64,000 bases of DNA from Amia ocellicauda (Eukaryota > Chordata > Actinopteri > Amiiformes > Amiidae). The stretch spans positions 29,060,284 to 29,124,283 of the forward strand of contig NC_089857.1 in assembly GCF_036373705.1 (NCBI RefSeq), in the 5' to 3' direction. The notes under the pieces are model-generated. The model was given only the letters and a program-made list of their open reading frames with translations. It was not told the DNA's origin and did no database searches. Shown in pieces: positions 24,551-36,500 of this stretch. Numbering within the stretch: the stretch's first letter is position 1; each line of letters opens with the position of its first letter. Both the position numbers and the translations under genes were made by a program.

Positions 24551-27500
24551 ATGGGGTCCGCAGTGGAGAGGACTGATGACTTGGTCAAGGAGTACTTGAT
24601 CTACCGGGGATTCACAAACACCCTCAAACACTTAGATGCTGATATCAAAGCTGACAAGGAGAAAGGATTCCGAGTAAGTTAACTTTAATATAGTACTTCC
24701 TATTATAGCACCTTCTCATAAAACAAATAAACAATGGATTTTGTGTGAAGTCTTTTACTTTACAAATGATGATTTCACTTTGCCATAATTGCACAAGGAG
24801 TAGTTTGAATGTGTGTGCAGAAGACAAAGGCTTATGACTAAAAAGACTTGCTACAGGGTGTGGTTTGAGTTTTGCTTTATGTCCAAGACAAAAATGATTT
24901 GAAATCTCCCTGTGGAAATAATCTTATGGCTTAAAAAAACCCTACAGAAATAGGCATTCATTTCACGGCTGTAACCTTTTGTGATGTATGTCTGGTGTTG
25001 TGCTGTTTTATTAATTTATTTACTCTAATTTGTCCTTGTCTGGACTGTCTTTAACTCATAGCATGGGATATTGTAATGGTTGTCTGAAACAAGCATTTCT
25101 CAACGTAGGTGGATAAAATCATCGAGCAGCTTCAGCTCTTCATCCAGAGCTATGACCTGCCGGCGCTCAAGGAGTACTGGACATACCTGGATCGCCGGCT
25201 CTTCAGTCGACTGGAGGATGTCTACCGGCCCACTGTGAACAAGCTGAGAACCAGCCTCTTCCGTTACTACCTTGTGTACACAGTACAGGTATTGCCAGTT
25301 ACCTTCAAGACATCTTCACACTTAGGAGAGCAGTTGGTGCAGTTGGAGCAGTGCTTATAGCTATTGTGACTTCATGATCCCAAAACCCTTTCTCCATAAT
25401 GCTATATTTTGTTGCAAGTAATTTCTGAGATACTGGGAAGAATAGGCCTGAAAGGGTTATTTTTCAAGTTAAACATTGTCATATCTGACTGTTCAGTCGA
25501 AGCCTACAGCACACTACAGATAACAAACCAAAGTGCTTTTTCTCTGTTTTGCCTGCTCCAGTCGAACCGCATTGAAAAAACCCAGGAGTTCTTTCAGAAG
25601 CAGGCGGTTGAGCTGCAGGGCCAAGCAGAGTGGCGGGACTGGTTCATCCTCCCTTTTGTCCCGGATCCCGGGCAGAACCATACCTTCTCCCCGTACTTCT
25701 CCCGCCAATGGGCCGACACTTTCCTGGTCTCTCTGCACAACTTCCTGAGTGTCCTCTTCCACTCTATGCATATCCTTTTGGGTACAGCCACTCTAGGACT
25801 AAGGTATTTGACTCTGTCCTGTACAGTGACACTGTACTGCTTTGTTTATAAAGGATTTTCCCTTTTTTTTTTGGCTTGACTGGTTGTTCATGTAGAAAAA
25901 CAGCAAAGCATTAGTGAGCACTATTTCATTGATTTTATTTTATAATTGTGGTGACATATTGCAGTCAATCTTTTTTTATGTATTGTTTACATCTGTCGAG
26001 AGTTGAAGAGTTTTTTCTGTCATAGTGCTTTAATATTTCTTTAGTTGTCTGATCCTGAATACGAATGTTTCATAAATTAGCTATAAATAATACATTGTCA
26101 AAACATACTAGGCTTTATACATAATATAGTTTTGATTTTATTGCAAATACACAACCTTTTGATGTAAAAGCAGAGATTGTCTGTCTAGGGTTCTGAAACA
26201 TTATATCATGTATCCTATCCCATGTATCCCAAGGATGAAGGAAACTTTTTTTGCCCAGCAGAAGACCTTTTCAGGTATTTCTTCACTTCATTTTCATGAC
26301 TGTGTGAGACAGATTTGCAAAACCATATAATATAACCTACACACCCCTTTGAGTCTTGGTAAAAGACCATCATCAAACACATGTCTATCCATGTTCAAGC
26401 AAAGTGACCTTTTTGTGCCTTTGAGATTCACAAATTATAAAAAATAACTCCCTTTCAAAAAAGGCTTCATTGTTTTTTGCCATCTATGTTAAATAAAAAA
26501 ACTTGCTTTTTGTGGAATCATTTCCCAAATAAGGGACTACTGCATTAACAATGCCTTATAATAAGGGCTGTTACCGTACTGTCATTGTCAATGAAGAATT
26601 ACAGCTTCCTTGACCACCTCACCCCTGCCAGTGCTCCTGAGCTTTGACTCAGAGGTGCAGAGAAGTTCTGCCGCACAGGAGGAGAATGAGCTACTGCGCC
26701 ATACGGTAAGGAGACGGGGGTGAACAATCTGGGTGGGGTTAAGAGGCAGGGTATGTAATGATCATTACATGGATCAAGAGTGAAAAATGTCTGATATCAG
26801 TCAACACTACAACTGTAAAGCAGCAACAAACAGTGGGGATTCCATATAAAGAGCCTTGAAACAAAAAGGTTGCATAGTCAATGCAATGAGGCTATGCCAT
26901 GAAATGAAACAGTTTATTAATAGCAATATTACCCAATTACTGTTGTTAGTTAACGCCAAAATAAGCAATCTCTTTCGATAACAAGTGTAATGTATTAAAA
27001 TGTCAACATCAGTCGCCTATGTGAGCTCAGTTTTGTCTTTCTGCTTGGTAATTTGCATTGATACTAGGCCTGCAATATGTGTTATGTTTTCTTTTTCTTC
27101 TCCCCATTTCAGGTATTTGCATTACAGGCTGAGCAACCACGACTGAGGAAGGATGAGGAGATGGTGCATCACAAACTCCCGCCCTACGTACAGAACATGG
27201 ACCGACTTGGAGACAGTGAGCTGTGAGGACTGGAACTTGCTTCCTATACGGATTGACCGAGTAGAAGGGCAGTGAGGCAAAAACTATAATATTTAAATTT
27301 AAAAGACTAGGACAAAACATGGACATTCACCAGCTTTGCCTCCAGTTATATGAAGGTTGGCTTACATGAAGAAGAGAGAAAATCAAAAACGTTTGTGTTT
27401 TGTGCTTATGATCAGTGTTGCATCAATGGGTGGAAAGAAAACCATGAACTGTTCAAATGACATACTCAATAAACCATTGACTTAAATTATTAAAATAATC

Positions 27501-30500
27501 CTCAGAAATGGTGCTTAGGTTGTGCTTTCCATTCTTTAGATTAATTTTAGTACGGTTCTTCTCCGAGGGGGAAAAGTGTGTACGAAATTGAAAATTGTTG
27601 TATTTATTTGTCCATTTTAAAACATATTTTTCTTCTTCAAATAAAATTGTTGAGGGGTAGTTTCTTTACTCATTCCTGGTTTGTTCCCAGGCTTACATTT
27701 AGAACACGAAACAGCTGTGCCGATCCATGTGGACCCTGTGTGATGCAGAACATGTCACTTGACTTCCCACCGCACTCCTTATGAGTCTGTTGACCAGCTG
27801 AGTCTCTGTGGGCCGGCCAAGAGAGCTGGATCATCAGAGACTCATGCATAGATTGAAATATTATGGAGTGTACTCCACAGCCAAGCTGATAAACTAGATT
27901 AAGTTTGTTTACTTATGCACTGCAAACAGAGAAATTCAATCAGCTGCCCGTTTCTCACAGTAATATATTTGTTTTGCCTTGTAAACCAGTTTAAGCAGTG
28001 CCAGTAATCAATGGAGAGCAAGCTGTAATATAATGAAAGCAATTTTAAAAAATACAACTCCAGTGGAAGTCGCTAAACAGCTGGAGTATGTTTGTTGTTT
28101 TTCTACAGGGATTTGGTATCTAGCCAGCGCAATGTTAACCTAGCCAGCCAGCCTCGAGGGGGCTTCTTCCTCTCCACATTCCTCCCCCAAGGCAAGTGGG
28201 CACCTGCCAAGCCACCCCAAGGAGCTGGATCTTCGCCAACACAGGCCTCCATGGGGAGGAGAGACACTGCAGCCAATCAGGTGATTCCATATGTTATTTT
28301 TGGATATTGCCTTTTACAATATATTATTATTTTTGCTGTGCACTTTACTATTCACTATTTTCAATGTGATTGCTTTTAAATCAATTAGAATAATTATACA
28401 GAACATACATACAAAATAGGATCACTAACATGTCAGCTGTGTTGAAACATTTGCCATTCTATGCTCTGGGTTTGGTTTTCACTAAATAAAGCGCAGTCGG
28501 TGGATGGTTTATAAACCTACTAAAGAAGGCATCTCACCTGCAAGACTTTTTACAGCCAGAGTATGTTATCAACTGCTTGACAGCAATAATAGATGTTCCT
28601 GATGCCAAACCCCCTTCAGTAATAATTACAGTACATTCTTTGTGTTTTTGACTAGCTCTGTGCTTTCTGTGGGCTCTATGTATTTTTAGTTATACTACAT
28701 GATTCAGTTCAGGTCAGCAGTTGTGGACACCTGAAGCTGCTCAATGATTTTATCCACCTTTAATCTATAATCTATACATTTTTTCTAGAGTGGTAATGAA
28801 GATTATGATTATTATCATCATCACCGAAGGAGAATCTAGCTAGAAGTCTGTTTTGTGATTTTGAATCCCCATTGGTTAGTGGAGAAAAAAATATATATAT
28901 ATATACACTCACCTAAAGGATTATTAGGAACAGCTGTTCAATTTCTCATTAATGCAATTATCTAACCAACCAATCACATGGCAGTTGCTTCAATGCATTT
29001 AGGGGTGTGGTCCTGGTCAAGACAATCTCCTGAACTCCAAACTGAATGTCTGAATGGGAAAGAAAGGTGATTTAAGCAATTTTGAGCGTGGCATGGTTGT
29101 TGGTGCCAGACGGGCCGGTCTGAGTATTTCACAATCTGCTCAGTTACTGGGATTTTCACGCACAACCATTTCTAGGGTTTACAAAGAATGGTGTGAAAAG
29201 GGAAAAACATCCAGTATGCGGCAGTCCTGTGGGCGAAAATGCCTTGTTGATGCTAGAGGTCAGAGGAGAATGGGCCGACTGATTCAAGCTGATAGAAGAG
29301 CAACTTTGACTGAAATAACCACTCGTTACAACCGAGGTATGCAGCAAAGCATTTGTGAAGCCACAACACGTACAACCTTGAGGCGGATGGGCTACAACAG
29401 CAGGAGACCCCACCGGGTACCACTCATCTCCACTACAAATAGGAAAAAGAGGCTACAATTTGCACAAGCTCACCAAAATTGGACAGTTGAAGACTGGAAA
29501 AATGTTGCCTGGTCTGATGAGTCTCGATTTTCTGTTGAGACATTCAGATGGTAGAGTCAGAATTTGGCGTAAACAGAATGAGAACATGGATCCATCATGC
29601 CTTGTTACCACTGTGCAGGCTGGTGGTGGTGGTGTAATGGTGTGGGGGATGTTTTCTTGGCACACTTTAGGCCCCTTAGTGCCAATTGGGCATCGTTTAA
29701 ATGCCACGGCCTACCTGAGCATTGATTCTGACCATGTCCATCCCTTTATGACCACCATGTACCCATCCTCTGATGGCTACTTCCAGCAGGATAATGCACC
29801 ATGTCACAAAGGTGGAGTCATTTCAAATTGGTTTCTTGAACATGACAATGAGTTCACTGTACTAAACTGGCCCCCACAGTCACCAGATCTCAACCCAATA
29901 GAGCATCTTTGGGATGTGGTGGAACGGGAGCTTCGTGCCCTGGATGTGCATCCCACAAATCTCCATCAACTGCAAGATGCTATCCTATCAATATGGGCCA
30001 ACATTTCTAAAGAATGCTTTCAGCACCTTGTTGAATCAATGCCACGTAGAATTAAGGCAGTTCTGAAGGTGAAAGGGGGTCAAACACAGTATTAGTATGG
30101 TGTTCCTAATAATCCTTTAGGTGAGTGTAAAGCTTGATAATGTGAAAAGGGACTCAAGAACACAGCGTCCTAAACCTTTCATGGCCTCTGATATGCTAGT
30201 GATGACCTTGTATTACTTCTTGGAAGGTGTTTAATATAACTAGACAGACCAGTTTTGAACCTTGACTCTCCCTTTCAAACCTGAGTGAACAATTACAAAC
30301 AAACAAAAAATATGCTTTCGGTTATAGAAGCAGAAAATGCATTTCCTCCCTCTTTGGCGATTAGAACCAAAAAAAAAAAAATGCTTTTCCCTTTTTTAAT
30401 TTGAACAAGGGGTTATATTTAAAAAGATAACTGTTTCAAGTTTCAGTCTGTGAAGTCAAAGGACCCTCTGCCATCTAAGGATTCCAAGCCTGTTCCCAGT

Positions 30501-33500
30501 GGGGCAGGAACGAACGACCAGCCTTCCAGTCACTCCAGGCAACGACGACACCAGGACCATGAAAAGGAAAGGAAAGCGCTGCTCTCCAAACCGCCAGTTC
30601 AGGTGACTGACCATAGACACCTTCTCAGACAGTATATTGATACAATACAGATGCAGCCAGTTGTCCCCAGACTCTACCTAACCCAGACTCTGGACCTAGC
30701 AATTCACTGGGTATGGTTGTCTGCTTAGATAATAATTTTAATCTGTTGATCTTTGGTCATTTTTAGTCACAATTTTGTTATATTACTGAAGTGATGATTG
30801 ATGTCCCAGGATTAAAGCCATTCAAGACAGATGTATAAAAAGACCACTGATTCCTATGTTTACAAATACTGAAACGCCGTATATCAACTTCAGTGCTGAT
30901 TTTCAGGAGCAAGACTTGTGAGATTAACAATATTTTAGTTGAATTGGCACATCTTGCTTTTTAAAATCATACGCCACTTCCAAGGTATAGGAAACGGAGG
31001 GTGTCGATTAGAGGAGTTCCTTCTAACTGGAGTGAGGTTGTTAGTGGAGTTCCACAGGGATCAGGTGCTTTTCCAGATCTGCAGGGACACACGCATCCAG
31101 GGACACAAATGGAAATTGGGCTTCAAGGCATTCAAGACAGAATACAGGAGACAATTCCTCACACAGAGAGTCGTCACAATCTGGAACAAACTCCCCAGCA
31201 ATGTGGTTGAAGCTGAAAATTTTGGAACATTTAAAATCAGACTGGATAGGATCCTTGGATTACTCAGTTATTAATGGACATTAAACGAGCATGATGGGTC
31301 AAATGGCCTCCTCTCATTTGTAAACTTTCTAATGGCCTTCTTATGTTCTTAAGGTTATAATCACAGTGTGATTAAAGAGGAAGTTGCCATAGTAGGTTCC
31401 TTGAGCCATTGGCCACCTGTGAGCTGCTTATTTTTAAATTGATCTTAATTGGTCTGGAATGAGTTTTGAGCAAAACTGGGCAGAAGACTGTAATTATCCA
31501 GATTTAAGACGAGGCATGGAGGAAAAATTATTACACTTCAGAGCACTGATGTATTTTTAGTACTCAAGATTGCTTATATAGATTATTTAAGTGTTGTGAA
31601 AGTGGTTTGAATGAGGATGGTGGTCCATTTCACAGCATCTACAAACCTTCTTTCCCTCAGAGCACTGAGAGGAGTTTTGACACAGAGCCCCACCCTGAGG
31701 GAGCGGCTGACCGGACAGAATCACCAACCAATCAGATGCGAGGCACCGGACAGGGGGGTGGATCAGTGGAGCAGCCGTTCATTAAATTGAGCCAGGAGGA
31801 GTATGGCGAGCACCACTCTTGCATCATGCACTGCAGGTGGGTGCCGGTTGGGAAACATCTCATGCCTAACTTGGGTTAGGCCATAGGATACCTCAGCAGT
31901 GTTAATCAATTGGTCTCTCAGCTTTGGTCTTGATGGTTCATGATGTAGGTTTTGACATGGACTACTGTTCAGTGGACCCCTCTCATCCTCTTATCTTTTG
32001 TCTTGCTGAGGTTGAGTTGAGGTTCAGAATTAATAATGTGTGTCATGTAATTAATGTAAAAATTAATTATTTGCTACAAGCACATGTATAAGTTAACCAT
32101 GATGTGTTTTATTATTTGCAGAATGTATAATTTCCCTTGATCTCTGCATTATACTTCAGTGGGTCAGTGTGTTAAATTTGTCTGTATATTCACTCCTGTC
32201 AGTTTCTTTATTTTTTCCTTTACATTGCTCAGTAAGGTTTGATATGTTACCTACTCCCTGTCATTCTTTTTTTCTCTGTATGTAATCTTTGCTGCTTGTC
32301 TCACTGCCCCATGCCCTCTCTGTTTCCATTCTAGGGTGGATTGCTCAGGGCGCAGAGTGGCAAGTCTCGATATTGATGGAGTCATCAAGGTCTGGTCCTT
32401 TAACCCACTCATGCAGACCAAGGCCACAATCATGTCTAAGTCTCCTCTTCTGTCTCTCGAGTGGGCCACCAAGCCAGACAGACTGGTATGTGTGATTCAA
32501 GTGGCCATAATTAGTGCTTGACAAAAATTCTCAACAAGAATAAACCAAGTCAGTATTTCCCCGACCAGGTATTAGCATAGACATGGCGGGGCGGCGGGGG
32601 ATGCTAACGGATTGTCGAGAGTGGGTGGCGGACCATGTGGTAGGGGAAACGCCATACAAGATCGGGTCTCCGAGCTCCTAAAACAACTCAAATGTTTGAA
32701 TATATAAATATAAGATGGATTTAAAAAGAGATTTGAAAGAGTAGATGGTATAAATACTATATAATAAATAATTTGGATATTTTAAAAAAGTAGTGTGCAA
32801 AATTGTTGTTATTTTACAGCATATTTCCTGCAAGCATGTAGCAGTGTTATTCTTTAACATGTAGAAGAATCGGTATGAATTAGTAGTTATTATAATACTG
32901 AAGAAACTATGGTAGAAGATTAGGAGTGAAAGGATAATGATAGATGGTTCACCGCAAAAGTTGTGTGACAGTGCCTAGACTAGTGTGTGTGCAGCTGTGA
33001 TAGCTACCATGGATGTGTATTTTGCGGATGCTTAATTGCAGTAAAATGACTGCAAAACCATGTTCTTTGTTATATTTTCTTTAGAGAACGTTGTTAATAT
33101 TTTGTCAAAATCTATAATTTGAATTTTGTCTTTTGTTGTTTTATTTATGGCTGTATAATCTTGACCACCTTGAAAGAAGGTCCTATAATAGGAATAATTC
33201 AAATCTTTCACCGTTTGGACTTCAAAAGTTATGCCTGAATTTCTTTCCATGAATTTCCAGCGAGAATCCTATACAGATCTGTATGGTTTAGTGTGCTTTG
33301 AGCACATAGATTTGAGCACAGAGAGATCTGCTTCAAGAAATATAAATATACAGCAGCAATATTTCCATTGTCTCCTTGTGTATTATGTCAGCTGCTGCTG
33401 GGAAGTGGTGTGGGAACCGTGCGGCTGTATGACACCGAAGCCAAGAAGAACCTTTATGAGATGACAATTGATGAGGCGCATCCCAGGTAGGATTGCAAGC

Positions 33501-36500
33501 AAAAAGAAAAGTAACTTTTAGGCACACAACTATGCTTATATACAGTGAGGGGAAAAAAGTATTTGATCCCCTGCTGATTTTGTACGTTTGCCTACTGACA
33601 AAGAAATGATCAGTCTATAATTTTAATGGTAGGTGTATTTTAACAGTGAGAGACAGAATAACAACAAAAAAATCCAGAAAAACGCATTTCAAAAAAGTTA
33701 TAAATTGATTTGCATGTTAATGAGGGAAATAAGTATTTGATCCCCTATCAATCAGCAAGATTTCTGGCTCCCAGGTGTCTTTTATACAGGAAACGAGCTG
33801 AGATTAGGAGCACTCTCTTAAAGGGAGTGCTCCTAATCTCAGCTCGTTACCTGTATAAAAGACACCTGGCCACAGAAGCAATCAATCAATCAGATTCCTA
33901 ACTCTCCACCATGGCCAAGACCAAAGAGCTGTCCAAGGATGTCAGGGACAAGATTGTAGACCTACACAAGGCTGGAATGGGCTACAAGACCATCGTCAAG
34001 CAGCTTGGTGAGAAGGTGACAACAGTTGGTGCGATTATTCGCAAATGGAAGAAACACAAAATAACTGTCAGTCTCCCTCGGTCTGGGGCTCCATGCAAGA
34101 TCTCACCTCGTGGAGTTTCAATGATCATGAGAACGGTGAGGAATCAGCCCAGAACTACACGGGAGGATCTTATTAATGATCTCAAGGCAGCTGGGACCAT
34201 AGTCACCAAGAAAACAATTGGTAACACACTACGCCGTGAAGGACTGAAATCCTGCAGCGCTCGCAAGGTTCCCCTGCTCAAGAAAGCACATGTACAGGCC
34301 CGTCTGAAGTTTGCCAATGAACATCTGAATGATTCAGAGGAGAACTGGGTGAAAGTGTTGTGGTCAGATGAGACCAAAATCAAGCTCTTTGGCATCAACC
34401 CAACTCGCCGTGTTTGGAGGAGGAGGAATGACCCCAAGAACACCATCCCCACTGTCAAACATGGAGGTGGAAACATTATGCTTTGGGGGTGTTTTTCTGC
34501 TAAGAGGACAGGACAACTGCACCGCATCAAAGGGACGATGGACGGGGCCATGTACCGTCAAATCTTGGGTGAGAACCTCCTTGCCTCAGCCAGGGCATTG
34601 AAAATGGGTCGTGGATGGTATTCCAGCATGACAATGACCCAAAACACACAGCCAAGGCAACAAAGGAGTGGCTCAAGAAGAAGCACATTAAGGTCCTGGA
34701 GTGGCCTAGCCAGTCTCCAGACCTTAATCCCATAGAAAATCTGTGGAGGGACCTGAAGGTTCGAGTTGCCAATCGTCAGCCTCGAAACCTTAATGACTTG
34801 GAGAGGATCTGCAAAGAGGAGTGGGACAAAATCCCTCCTGAGATGTGTGCAAACCTGGTGGCCAACTACAAGAAACGTCTGACCTCTGTGATTGCCAACA
34901 GGGGTTTTGCCACCAAGTACTAAGTCGAAGGGGTCAAATACTTATTTCCCTCATTAAATGCAAATCAATTTATAACTTTTTTGAAATGCGTTTTTCTGGA
35001 TTTTTTTGTTGTTATTCTGTCTCTCACTGTTAAAATACACCTACCATTAAAATAATAGACTGATCATTTCTTTGTCAGTGGGCAAACGTACAAAATCAGC
35101 AGGGGATCAAAACCTTTTTTCCCACACTGTAGGACCTGCCAAGCACAAGAAGTTTAAAGGAGACACCAGCTAATATAAACCAATGCTTTTCCTAACCTGT
35201 TGTGCAGGATCCTGTCTCTGGCCTGTAGCCCCAGTGGGACGTCCTTTGTGTGCTCAGCAGCTGCCCACAGCCCTCGATCGGGGAGCCTGAATGAGAGTGG
35301 GGGTCGAATCTCTGTCCCTGTCTCAGGACAACTGCTGCTGTGGGACACCAAGACCGTGAAACAGCAGGTAATAGAGAGGAAGATGTTGGGGGACCAAACT
35401 GGAACTAAAACACATCTTTCACAACCAGTTTGCATACTTTTACATACTATGATCTTTTCCTCCTTTGAAAGTGAAGTGGTTGAAAACATCACACACAGGT
35501 GCTTTTCAACCTGAGTCTGATGGTTGGTCCCTAGTTTATCCATTCCATGATAGTCATTTTAAGATAATTACCTTCTAAACAGAAGTGCAGTCTGTTCAAT
35601 TTGTGAAGAAATTAATTATCCAGAAATGCATTCTTTTGATGTCGTGTTTATTTTATGTCTATTTTGGCTGGAGGTTTAATCACAGATATCAGTTGAATTA
35701 CAAACTCTAATTGGAACTGTCACTGTTTTACAGTGTGTACTTTACAGTGTGTAAGACTTCACAGCTCATGTAACCTGCACCTGGGAAGTCTTAAAATCTT
35801 AAAATCAGTTTTGCTATTCCCATTCTAGTAATTGTGAAATCCCCTGAAAGCTCCCAGAAGCTTTCAGTTCAATCCAGAAGAGAGGGAATTTGTATGTACC
35901 CATTTAGAAAGAAACCCTGTATAATAGCTTTATTGAGTTTCTGCTATACTCCTTTAGCTCCAGTTCTCTCTTGAACCTGGGCCCGTGGCGATAAACTGCA
36001 CAGCCTTCAACCACAATGGCAACCTGTTGGTCACTGGGGCTGCTGATGGGATAATCCGACTCTTTGGTAAGTGACTTGAACTTCCAAAAATGAATATAAG
36101 ACTGCTCTCATCACAGAGAGAAATCAGTGCCAAAGCCTTTCCATCACTAGGAATGTGACAGTCCTTTTCATCGGACACTTGAAGAGGTTTTTCCTGTTGT
36201 TTGTTTGTTTGAATGTCACAGATTCTTTACAGATTGCAATCAGTTCTGTTTTAAACCTTTTTCCATGTCCAAATCATAGTTGCGTGACATCGTTCTGCAC
36301 TACCTTGAATTCCATCCTAAGTAAATGTAGATTCTTCAGGACTATTCTAAGAGGTTCTGTCCTTGGATTCCCTCAGATATGCAGCGGTATGAGAGTGCAA
36401 TGAGCTGGAAGGCCCACGAGGGAGAGGTGTATTCAGTGGAGTTCAGCTACGATGAAAACACCGTCTTCAGCATCGGGGAGGATGGCAAGGTGAGGCTGCT

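Larger units (their letters stand above)
33541..35131 (+). mobile_element. Tc1-like element with IR/DR ends in WDR91 intron 10
   Basis: About 1.6 kb, beginning TACAGTGAGGGGAAAAAAG. Each end has a long inverted repeat of about 200 bp with the AAGTATTTGATCCCC motif present twice (outer and inner), as in the IR/DR architecture of the Sleeping Beauty type. TA flanks. A long hairpin lies at 33771-33869, between the left repeat and the transposase. Confidence 0.92.

Noticed and set aside
34144-34551. 135-codon minus-strand open frame
   Set aside because: Shadow of the Tc1 transposase on the plus strand.
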